Source: Chloroflexota bacterium (lineage in GTDB: Bacteria > Chloroflexota > Chloroflexia > Thermomicrobiales > JADLAZ01). Taken from it: a stretch of 5,624 bases of DNA. The position numbers and the translations under genes were made by a program. The stretch spans positions 1 to 5,624 of the forward strand of contig JADLAZ010000028.1 in assembly GCA_020849725.1 (NCBI GenBank). Reading direction: 5' to 3'. The notes beneath the pieces are model-generated. The model made no database searches and was not told the DNA's origin. It saw nothing but the letters and a program-made list of their open reading frames with translations. Position 1 is the stretch's first letter. Each line of letters starts with the position of its first letter. Below, one piece after another: positions 1 through 5,005 of this stretch.

Positions 1-159
1 CAGCTGATCGCGCTGCTGTGGCGGGCGGGACGGCGCGAGGAGGCGCTGCGCCAGTACGCGGCCTGCCAGCGACTGCTGCGCGAGGAGCTGGCGGTGGCGC
101 CGGAGGCGGCGACGCTGGCGCTGGGGCGGACGATCACCGGCGACCTGCCGCCCGCCTGA
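1..159 (+). CDS. C-terminal end of a BTAD/SARP-type transcriptional activator (5' truncated by window)
   Basis: Frame 1 is open from the first base to TGA at 157-159 and gives 52 residues beginning QLIALLWRAGRREEALRQY. This is the last helical repeat of a bacterial transcriptional activator domain (BTAD), the TPR-like module that follows the winged helix in SARP/AfsR-type activators. The hallmark is W-x2-GRR-x-EALRQY-x2-CQ...EL-x-VAPE-x2-T. By hand alignment without gaps it is identical at 27 of 52 positions to the C-terminus of the regulator at 1696-4038, so the two are paralogues on the same strand. The start, any sensor domains and the DNA-binding domain lie outside the window. What it regulates cannot be read here. 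The direct repeats 65 bases downstream are of a type such proteins bind. The family call is firm; the role is inference. Confidence 0.88.
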   Translation, partial: QLIALLWRAGRREEALRQYAACQRLLREELAVAPEAATLALGRTITGDLPPA

Positions 160-194
160 GAGCGTCACGCGGTCGCGGGCGTGGGGGTGGACCG

Positions 195-217
195 GGCGGG
201 ACCGGTCCGGCCCCGCC
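195..217 (+). terminator. GC-rich hairpin after the first regulator, possible terminator
   Basis: GGCGGG (195-200) can pair with CCCGCC (212-217). After an A/C mismatch, CCG (202-204) pairs with CGG (208-210), leaving a 3-base loop. It lies 35 bases past the stop codon of the left-edge gene, where a terminator is expected. There is no T-tract after it, so it may act as a weak or factor-assisted terminator, or be chance in such GC-rich DNA. Confidence 0.35.
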
Positions 218-224
218 GCGAGCG

Positions 225-243
225 TGTAACGCGGCTGTAGCGC
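225..243 (+). promoter_or_regulatory. Direct repeat TGTAACGC/TGTAGCGC, 11-base spacing (candidate SARP box, copy 1)
   Basis: TGTAACGC at 225-232 is repeated as TGTAGCGC at 236-243, starts 11 bases apart (one helical turn). This is the arrangement of binding sites for SARP-family activators. A near-identical pair lies at 354-372. Unlike that pair, no convincing -10 box follows at the usual distance: the hexamer 8 bases downstream is TGAGGC. The only thing downstream before copy 2 is the RCC1 gene remnant, so this may be the control site of a gene that has been lost. Confidence 0.5.
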
Positions 244-336
244 GCGAGTGCTGAGGCGGCGACGCTATCCCAGCTGGACGCCGGCGGCGCCCACACCTGT
301 GCGGTGCTGGTGAGCGACCAGGTCCTCTGGTGGTGA
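241..336 (+). pseudogene. Remnant of an RCC1-repeat protein gene
   Basis: Read from 241 in frame 1 to TGA at 334-336, the DNA encodes 31 residues ending AGGAHTCAVLVSDQVLWW. This matches the core of a bacterial RCC1 (regulator of chromosome condensation) repeat, whose usual form is roughly aGgaHTCAll-sDGtv-cWG. RCC1 proteins are beta-propellers with several such blades of about 50 residues. Here only about half a blade is present, there is no start codon, the Gly of the SDG turn is missing and the CWG end is replaced by WW-stop. No further blade is found in any frame downstream. The simplest reading is a decayed relic of a secreted RCC1-repeat gene. The alternative is chance resemblance over about 20 residues, which I consider less likely given the contiguous GGAHTCAVL match. 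Confidence 0.55.
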
Positions 337-353
337 GGCCGGCCCGCACCGAG

Positions 354-386
354 TGTAACGCCGTTGTAACGCCACGGGCGTACAGT
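354..386 (+). promoter_or_regulatory. Candidate SARP-dependent promoter: TGTAACGC direct repeat plus -10 box
   Basis: Two perfect copies of TGTAACGC lie at 354-361 and 365-372, starts 11 bases apart. Exactly 8 bases after the second copy is TACAGT (381-386), a 4/6 match to the sigma-70 -10 hexamer TATAAT. In studied SARP promoters the activator binds direct repeats at 11-base spacing with the 3' repeat about 8 bases upstream of -10, taking over the place of a -35 box. This site has that geometry. It points at the secreted-protein gene at 544, which would be transcribed with a leader of about 150 bases. Which of the two neighbouring BTAD proteins binds here is not shown by the sequence. Confidence 0.6.
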
Positions 387-531
387 GCGCTGTGACATGC
401 CTCGGAGACGATGCCGTCGGCGCTCGGACCTGAGGCGCCCGGAGTGGACCGATGGTCCGGCGCGGATCAGCGGCCCCGGCCGGCAGCAGGCACTGGCGGC
501 GGGCGGGAACGCACACGCGGTGAGCGACCTC
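387..531 (+). other. Probable transcribed leader with alternative hairpins, no gene
   Basis: No coding sequence is convincing between the candidate -10 box and the ribosome binding site of the 544 gene. The segment GGTCC (454-458) can pair with GGACC at 446-450 (5-bp stem, 3-base loop). Alternatively GGTCCGGCGC (454-463) can pair with GCGC-T-CGGACC (420-430), a longer stem with one bulged T. The two cannot form together. No known riboswitch was recognised, and GC-rich DNA makes such pairings common. Confidence 0.3.
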
Positions 532-543
532 AGGAGATGAGCC

Positions 544-1392
544 GTGCTTGGTCGATGGCTCAGTCGCAGCCTTGCGCTCATGACCCTGACGGTTGTCGTC
601 CTCTGGAGCCTGCCCGCGGCCACGCCCCTGGCACGCCTCGCGCCACCGATGATGGACGTGTCGCCATGGTCGGGCAAGGCACTGGGGCGACGCGATGGCG
701 TCTCCCCGATCAAGGGGATCGATTGGCCCGCTTCGTCTACCCAGCCCGGGCTGCTCGATGGCGAGGGGATAGCGCTCGCGGCAGCGCTCACGGAGTTGGT
801 CGGCGCGCGGCCCGAGCCATGTCACCTGACGACGGCCGGCGCGGAGCCAGCGACCGGGACCGACGCTGGCATCGTGCCGTCATGGCACGCCCTGGACGGA
901 TGGCTGGCAACGGTGACGGTGGCGTGCGTCCGGACGGATCATGCCCTCCTGGGGTCACTCGACCAGGTGACGGTGACGGTGGCGCAGTTCGAGACCGTCG
1001 CCGGTGCTGAAGCCGCGTTTGATGCCGTTATCGCCCAGCAGCGCCAGGTCGCCCGTGGACTGGAGGCGCCGGAGCTGGCCGAGGTTCAGCGCCAGTGGCC
1101 CGGGTACAGCGAGTGCTGGCCGAACTGCACCGCCACCGCGCTGCCCGGGCTGGACGCCATGCAGTTGACCTACCAGGCAAACGATCGGGCCGGTTCCTGG
1201 CGCGGCCGGTATCGCTTGATCTTCCAGGCGCGCCACCGCATGGGGTGGGTGACGGCTGACGGGCTGGCTGGTCCGGCGACAGTTCACGCTGCCGTGATGG
1301 CCGCGCAGGTCGTGTTCGATCGTCTTCTTGGCGACCAGCGCGGGAATGTCCCATGCCGGCCACTCGACTTCGCCAGCGACCGCTGCCGATGA
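544..1392 (+). CDS. Secreted or membrane-anchored protein of unknown function (282 aa)
   Basis: The GTG start at 544 is chosen because AGGAG (532-536) lies 7 bases upstream and an in-frame TGA at 538-540 excludes any longer form. The N-terminus has a basic n-region (MLGRWLSR) and a hydrophobic stretch at about residues 9-27, followed by Pro/Ala-rich sequence: a Sec signal peptide or a single N-terminal anchor. No lipobox Cys is present. The exported part (about 250 residues) has six Cys (93, 128, 191, 195, 271, 281), including C-W-P-N-C at 191-195, so disulfides are possible. Residues 121-165 look like a beta strand-helix unit (WLATVTVACVRTDH, then VTVTVAQFETVAGAEAAFDAV). I do not recognise the family. 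It lies behind a candidate SARP promoter and between two BTAD regulators, so it may be a target of one of them. No catalytic motif was seen. Confidence 0.8.
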   Translation: MLGRWLSRSLALMTLTVVVLWSLPAATPLARLAPPMMDVSPWSGKALGRRDGVSPIKGIDWPASSTQPGLLDGEGIALAAALTELVGARPEPCHLTTAGAEPATGTDAGIVPSWHALDGWLATVTVACVRTDHALLGSLDQVTVTVAQFETVAGAEAAFDAVIAQQRQVARGLEAPELAEVQRQWPGYSECWPNCTATALPGLDAMQLTYQANDRAGSWRGRYRLIFQARHRMGWVTADGLAGPATVHAAVMAAQVVFDRLLGDQRGNVPCRPLDFASDRCR

Positions 1393-1484
1393 ACCATCTC
1401 GACTGACGACGGGCGAGTCGGGGCTGTCCGCCCGGGCGCGGCGATCATCGGTCTCGATGAGATCGGGCGGGCGCCAGTCACCTG

Positions 1485-1511
1485 ATCCGACCGGCCGCTG
1501 GCCGGTCGGAT
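1485..1511 (+). terminator. Perfect 12-bp inverted repeat with 3-base loop (terminator-like or operator)
   Basis: ATCCGACCGGCC (1485-1496) is followed by GCT and then its exact reverse complement GGCCGGTCGGAT (1500-1511). RNA from here would form a very stable hairpin 92 bases past the stop of the 544 gene and about 50 bases before the promoter of the next gene. The position suits a terminator, but no T-tract follows. An operator for a dimeric repressor is the alternative. Its presence also argues that the ATG at 1510, inside the repeat, is not a real start. Confidence 0.55.
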
Positions 1512-1558
1512 GCCGGCCACCCGAAACCGGCGGCAGCCGAGCCGTGTCACTCAGCATC

Positions 1559-1587
1559 TTGCTTCCTGGCGTCGGCTCACTGATAAT
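1559..1587 (+). promoter_or_regulatory. Sigma-70-like promoter for the PAS-GAF-GAF-BTAD regulator
   Basis: TTGCTT (1559-1564, 3/6 to TTGACA, with the important TTG) is separated by exactly 17 bases from GATAAT (1582-1587, 5/6 to TATAAT). In a region this GC-rich such an AT-rich -10 stands out. Transcription would begin near 1594 and leave a leader of about 100 bases before the start at 1696. The site lies within the longest open form of the regulator frame (from 1510), which supports a later start. Confidence 0.55.
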
Positions 1588-1686
1588 CTTTCGGACCGCT
1601 GCTATCGGCCCGCCGGCCATCTCATGCGCCGTTCCGCGGGCAGACGACGCGCGTCACCGTCGGCCGCTCCACACCTACGCCACATC

Positions 1687-1694
1687 GGTGGAGG
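1687..1694 (+). promoter_or_regulatory. Ribosome binding site that suggests the regulator start
   Basis: GGTGGAGG ends one base before ATG 1696 and four bases before the in-frame GTG 1699. It is the only good Shine-Dalgarno sequence near an in-frame start upstream of the PAS domain. The spacing to ATG is shorter than usual, so translation may begin at GTG 1699, one codon later. Confidence 0.5.
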
Positions 1695-1695
1695 C

Positions 1696-4038
1696 ATGGT
1701 GGGCACAGCGCCGGTCCAGGGCGATCAGGTAACCTCGTGCCGGTCCGAGGTGTCAGGCGGGCCAGGTGGTCTGGAGCAGCCCGGCCACGGTCTTGTGCCC
1801 GTCGATGCGCTGCTGGCGGGGACGGCCGCGGCCGCGTTTGCGCTCGATAGCGCCGGTCGTGTCGTCGATTGGAACGTGGCGGCCGAGCGGCTCTTCGGCT
1901 TCGGGCATGCTGACGTCATCGGTCGCTGCTGTCACGACGTGCTGGCGTGCCACGATGCGCTGGGGCAGGCGTTGTGCTGGGCCACCTGTCCGGTGCAGGC
2001 CGCCATCCGGCTGGGCAAACCACCACCACCGCTCGATGTCCTGGCCCGCCATCGCTCCGGCTCCGTTCTCGACGTCGGCGAGCAGGCAGTCCTGCTGCCG
2101 GCCGGCGCTCAGTCGCGGGTGCTGGTCCTCCTGCGGCCGTCCGCCAGCGGCGTCGTCGACGTGGCCGTTGCCCCACCGGCAGCGGGCGCGCTGGCTCACT
2201 CACAGGCGCCGCGGCTGGACCTCGCCGCCAGCCTGGACCGGCTGCTCGCGGTGACCGGCGCCGATGCCGCCGAGCTTTTCCTCACAACACCCGTCGATGG
2301 GCAACTGGTGCTGGCGATGCACCGCGGCTGCGCACCACGGGCCTTTCGCGAGATCGTCCAGTTCGAGCGCGGGCACGGCTTCCCCGGTCTCGTCGCCGAG
2401 CACGGCCAGCCCGTGCTGAGCCTCGCGCTCGCGCAGGACGACCGGTATCTCCGCGCCGCGGTAAAACGTCGAGGCTTCCGCTTCTATCTCTGCGTACCGA
2501 TTTGGGGCGACGGCGAGCATCTGGGCAGCTTGCACATCGCGTCGCGCCGCGATGCTGACACCGTGGCGCCCCACCGGACCTTCCTCGCGCACGTGGCCCG
2601 CGAGCTTGGCCTGGCGCTGGAACTCGAGCGCCGCCGCGCCGCCGCACTGCTCGCGGACCAGTCCGTCGATCCGACCATCAGCGGCGACGTTCACCTGCGC
2701 CACGTCGCCGACCAATCGCTGCAGGCGCTGCTCCAGGTCGCCGGCGCCGACTGCGGCGCGCTGCTGCTGGCCGATGGCGAGACCGGCGCGCTGCGGCCGG
2801 TGAGTGAAGCGGGCCTGTCGCCCCGGATTCGCCGGGCGCTGGCACGCGCGCAGCCGGCGCACTGTCCGGCCGTCGGCGGTCGGTGCTGCGTGCTGGAGGC
2901 ATCCACCGCGGATCCACAATCGCCCATCTGCCGCACAGTCCACCGCGACCTCGCAACCGCGCTCTGCTTGCCGCTGGTGTGGGCGGGAACGCCGGTCGGC
3001 GTGGTGTTGCTAGGCTGGCCGCAGGCCGAGGCGCTGCCGGCACGCCGCCTGGTATTCGTTCACACGCTCGTCGAGCGCGTGGCCGGCGCGCTCGCCGCCG
3101 CTCAGCTCGCCGTCCGCCACCAACAGGTGCGCCGCGATCAGGGCGAGCAGCCGGCCGCAGATGCGAGCCGTGCCGGCGGTCGGCCTGACGGCCGGCTGGA
3201 GGATACGATCGACGCCGCCAGTGTCCAAGCCGCGCCGGCAGCGCCGCTCGACCTGCGCTGCCTGGGGTCATTCACCCTCAGCCGTGATCACCAGCTGATT
3301 GCGCCCGAACGGTTCGCGCGCCGGCGAGCGCTGACCCTGCTGAAAGTCCTGCTCACCCGCTACGGCAAGCGCGTGCACCGCGAGGAACTCATCGAACTGC
3401 TCTGGCCTGCGGTCGAGCCTCGCTCAGCCAGCGCCCTCCTGCACGTCGCCGTGCATTACTTGCGGCGGGGTCTGGAGCCGGAGCTGCCGACCCATCAGCC
3501 ATCGCACTTCATCCGCACCGACGGCGACTACTACGCGTTCGACACAACCTCGCCCCACCGCCTCGACAGTCAGGAGTTCGTGGCGCTGGCCCGTCTGGCC
3601 GCGCAGCTCGAGAGCGGCGGTCAGTGCACCGCGGCGCTCGATACCTGCGAACAGGCCATCGCACTCTATGCGGGCGACTTTCTCGAAGACGAGGTCTACA
3701 GCGACTGGTGTGCGCTCGAGCGCGAGTACCTGCGCGAGACCTTTCTCACCACCCTCCGACGCGCCGCTCGGCTCCACCTTGGTCGCGGCAATGTCGAGGC
3801 CGCGCTGATCTGCTACCGTCGTGCCCTCCAGATTGATGTCACGCTCGAAGATGTGCATTGCGCGCTGATGACGACCCTCTGGCAGACCGGTCGGCGCGAT
3901 GAAGCGCTGCGCCAGTACCGTCAATGTCAAGTCGCGCTGGAGCGCGAGCTCGGCATCGCGCCGATGCCCGAGACCGAAGCACTGCGGCGACGTATCAGCG
4001 CCGACAGCGCCCCCGCTCCGCACCGCTCGGCACGCTGA
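1696..4038 (+). CDS. PAS-GAF-GAF-winged helix-BTAD (SARP-like) transcriptional activator
   Basis: From ATG 1696 the protein has 780 residues, is soluble, and reads as a one-component cytosolic sensor-regulator. A PAS domain lies at about 36-148 (AFALDSAGRVVDWNVAAERLFGF) and carries Cys 78, 79, 85, 94 and 98, the last two as C-x3-C-P. GAF domain 1 is at about 173-310 and GAF domain 2 at about 331-472, the latter with Cys 390, 397, 398 and 412. A low-complexity linker at about 473-515 leads to an OmpR/SARP-type winged helix at about 516-616 (RRRALTLLKVLLTRYGKRVH, then ELLWP) and a BTAD domain at about 623-768. Classical SARPs lack N-terminal sensors, and larger AfsR types carry an ATPase after the BTAD; this protein has sensors in front and no P-loop. 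The BTAD end is paralogous to the left-edge gene. It lies just upstream of the small protein-cytochrome-nxrA operon, so control of nitrite oxidation is a reasonable inference, but no ligand can be read. In-frame starts at 1510 and 1624 are possible but have no ribosome binding site, and the promoter at 1559-1587 argues against 1510. Confidence 0.88.
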   Translation: MVGTAPVQGDQVTSCRSEVSGGPGGLEQPGHGLVPVDALLAGTAAAAFALDSAGRVVDWNVAAERLFGFGHADVIGRCCHDVLACHDALGQALCWATCPVQAAIRLGKPPPPLDVLARHRSGSVLDVGEQAVLLPAGAQSRVLVLLRPSASGVVDVAVAPPAAGALAHSQAPRLDLAASLDRLLAVTGADAAELFLTTPVDGQLVLAMHRGCAPRAFREIVQFERGHGFPGLVAEHGQPVLSLALAQDDRYLRAAVKRRGFRFYLCVPIWGDGEHLGSLHIASRRDADTVAPHRTFLAHVARELGLALELERRRAAALLADQSVDPTISGDVHLRHVADQSLQALLQVAGADCGALLLADGETGALRPVSEAGLSPRIRRALARAQPAHCPAVGGRCCVLEASTADPQSPICRTVHRDLATALCLPLVWAGTPVGVVLLGWPQAEALPARRLVFVHTLVERVAGALAAAQLAVRHQQVRRDQGEQPAADASRAGGRPDGRLEDTIDAASVQAAPAAPLDLRCLGSFTLSRDHQLIAPERFARRRALTLLKVLLTRYGKRVHREELIELLWPAVEPRSASALLHVAVHYLRRGLEPELPTHQPSHFIRTDGDYYAFDTTSPHRLDSQEFVALARLAAQLESGGQCTAALDTCEQAIALYAGDFLEDEVYSDWCALEREYLRETFLTTLRRAARLHLGRGNVEAALICYRRALQIDVTLEDVHCALMTTLWQTGRRDEALRQYRQCQVALERELGIAPMPETEALRRRISADSAPAPHRSAR

Positions 4039-4057
4039 CCAGACCCGCTATCAGTCG

Positions 4058-4085
4058 CGGCGCGCGGCGTGCCAAGAGCGCGCCG
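4058..4085 (+). terminator. Hairpin after the regulator, possible terminator
   Basis: CGGCGCGC (4058-4065) pairs perfectly with GCGCGCCG (4078-4085) around a 12-base loop, starting 19 bases after the regulator stop codon. No T-tract follows, and the sequence after it is GATGAAAAATG. A factor-assisted terminator or partial read-through into the downstream operon are both possible. The all-G/C arms make chance pairing a real concern. Confidence 0.4.
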
Positions 4086-4107
4086 GATGAAAAATGGCGC
4101 CCGCTTT

Positions 4108-4129
4108 CGCGGAAGTCGCGCGGAAGCCG
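4108..4129 (+). promoter_or_regulatory. 11-base-period direct repeat upstream of the nxr operon (candidate SARP box)
   Basis: CGCGGAAGTCG (4108-4118) is followed immediately by CGCGGAAGCCG (4119-4129), a tandem 11-mer with one difference. The period is that of SARP binding sites and the place, between the regulator and the small protein-cytochrome-nxrA genes, is where such a site would be expected. The sequence differs from the TGTAACGC boxes, so a different protein or no protein may bind. The -10 candidates downstream are weak (TATCGC at 4142-4147, GACTAT at 4139-4144). Confidence 0.35.
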
Positions 4130-4191
4130 ATCATGCCAGACTATCGCAACTGCACGGTGCGGCTCGTGCAGGTGGGAGCGATGGGCCTGCC

Positions 4192-4452
4192 ATGGTACGA
4201 CCGACCGGCGACGCTTCCGGCGTCTCGTTCGTCATTCGGCTCTGGCTGGAGCAGCGCGAACGAGCCGCTCAACCCGAATGGCGCTTCGAGGTGCGACACG
4301 TCCAGAGTGACGCGCGCACCCACTGCCGGCGGCTGGCCGACGTGCTGGCATTTGTCGAGTGCCACGCCGGGGTGGCGCCACCACCGCTCGCCGAGGGAAT
4401 CGACCTGGCGCCAGAGAGCCGAGCGACCGAGGAAGAGGACATGGAGCGATGA
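4192..4452 (+). CDS. Small conserved-looking protein of unknown function (86 aa)
   Basis: The frame ends at TGA 4450-4452, 46 bases before the cytochrome c start, so it is probably the first gene of the operon. The core SFVIRLWLEQRERAAQPEWR (residues 12-31), then FEVRHVQSD at 32-40 and a short helix RRLADVLAFVE at 46-56, reads as a strand-strand-helix fold. It resembles small orphan proteins I recall from Chloroflexota of the form SFVvRLW...WRg.veHvqsGe...f..l.el..Fi; no function is known to me. The tail from about residue 60 is Pro- then Glu-rich and probably disordered. ATG 4192 is chosen because the recognisable core begins shortly after it; GGGAG at 4174-4178 is 13 bases upstream, rather far. 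Longer forms from ATG 4087 or 4069 have no better ribosome binding site and add low-complexity Arg/Ala sequence. There is no signal peptide, so it is likely cytosolic and could be an accessory or regulatory factor, which is inference only. Confidence 0.65.
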   Translation: MVRPTGDASGVSFVIRLWLEQRERAAQPEWRFEVRHVQSDARTHCRRLADVLAFVECHAGVAPPPLAEGIDLAPESRATEEEDMER

Positions 4453-4483
4453 GCCACTGGAAGAGACGCCCGCCAGCCAGCCA

Positions 4484-4490
4484 GGGAGGG
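4484..4490 (+). promoter_or_regulatory. Ribosome binding site fixing the cytochrome c start
   Basis: GGGAGGG sits 8 bases before ATG 4499, an ideal spacing. It settles the start within an open frame that extends far upstream to 4094, where the extra translated sequence is a shadow of the small protein gene. Confidence 0.75.
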
Positions 4491-4498
4491 ACGTGACT

Positions 4499-5005
4499 AT
4501 GCAGCGTCAGCGGAGCCGGGGGGTCAGTCTAGTCGGCCTGGGGGTCGTGCTTGTCAGTGTGGCCTGGGCGTTCGCGGCGACCGGCGTTGGAGCGCAGGCC
4601 GACGCGGCGCAGGTCCAGCGGGGCGCTCAGATCTTCCAGCAGACATGCGCGGCCTGCCACACCATCGGCGGCGGCACCCGGGTCGGGCCAGACCTGGCCG
4701 GCGTTACCGAACGGCGGGACCCAGCGTGGTTGCGAGTCCAGATTCAGACGCCATCAGTCCACCAGGCCCAGAATGACCCAATCTCCGTCGCCAACCGCCA
4801 GCAGTTTGGCATTCCCATGCCGAACCTCGGCCTGTCGGACCAGGACGTCACTGCTGTGATGGCCTATCTGGCAGCCGGCACACCGGCGTCAACCGCCATC
4901 CCTGCCCTGTTCTTTCCGACCCTGGGAGCCAGTGTCCTGGCCATCGCCGCACTCACGTTGATCGCGTTCCGCGTCGCCACCAAGCGGGTAGAGGTAAGAC
5001 CATGA
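4499..5005 (+). CDS. Mono-haem class I cytochrome c with C-terminal membrane anchor
   Basis: This 168-residue protein begins with a basic N-terminus (MQRQRSRG) and a hydrophobic core at about residues 9-27 ending VGAQA, a Sec signal peptide probably cut near A32/A34. The haem site is C50-A-A-C53-H54, with H54 the proximal ligand; M107 in IPMPNLGLSDQD is the likely distal ligand. The GPDLAGV loop at 63-69 and the C-terminal helix DVTAVMAYLA are standard for the class. A second hydrophobic span at about 137-158 followed by K-R gives a membrane anchor, so the haem domain faces the outside of the membrane. Its stop overlaps the nxrA start (ATGA, 5002-5005), which implies coupled translation. Nitrobacter-type nxr operons also begin with a small cytochrome c gene, as I recall, and the natural role is to carry electrons from nitrite oxidation to a terminal oxidase or another carrier. 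NarC of Thermus nar operons is the alternative analogue. Confidence 0.9.
   Translation: MQRQRSRGVSLVGLGVVLVSVAWAFAATGVGAQADAAQVQRGAQIFQQTCAACHTIGGGTRVGPDLAGVTERRDPAWLRVQIQTPSVHQAQNDPISVANRQQFGIPMPNLGLSDQDVTAVMAYLAAGTPASTAIPALFFPTLGASVLAIAALTLIAFRVATKRVEVRP
4991..4995 (+). promoter_or_regulatory. nxrA ribosome binding site inside the cytochrome c gene
   Basis: GAGGT lies within the last codons of the cytochrome c gene, 6 bases before ATG 5002. Together with the ATGA overlap it suggests translational coupling and a fixed ratio of the two products. Confidence 0.65.

Noticed and set aside
909..984. Repeated GGTGACGGTGGCG within the secreted-protein gene
   Set aside because: Both copies are explained by coding for Val-Thr-Val-Ala beta strands; no sign of a mobile or regulatory element.
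411..1010. Open frame of 199 codons overlapping the secreted-protein gene
   Set aside because: Composition (Arg/Gly/Pro-rich) is that of an out-of-frame reading of GC-rich DNA; the frame at 544 has a ribosome binding site and a signal peptide.
1444..1466. Imperfect inverted repeat GATCATCG/CGATGAGATC
   Set aside because: The arms match only with a bulge and the stem is short; it adds little to the strong repeat at 1485-1511.
1510..1695. N-terminal extension of the regulator from ATG 1510
   Set aside because: The ATG lies inside a perfect inverted repeat, has no ribosome binding site, and a good promoter (1559-1587) lies downstream of it. The added residues are Arg-rich without domain character.
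2200..2943. Long reverse-strand open frame (247 codons) opposite the regulator
   Set aside because: It is antisense to the GAF domains and has no recognisable motif; long antisense frames are common opposite GC-rich genes.
4156..4169. GGTGC/CGTGC near-repeat ahead of the small protein as a regulator site
   Set aside because: The spacing is 9 bases, the match only four bases, and no -10 box is associated.
4094..4498. Upstream extension of the cytochrome c frame from 4094
   Set aside because: It overlaps the small protein gene in another frame, has Ser/Arg/Pro-rich shadow composition, and would bury the signal peptide. GGGAGGG before ATG 4499 fixes the start.
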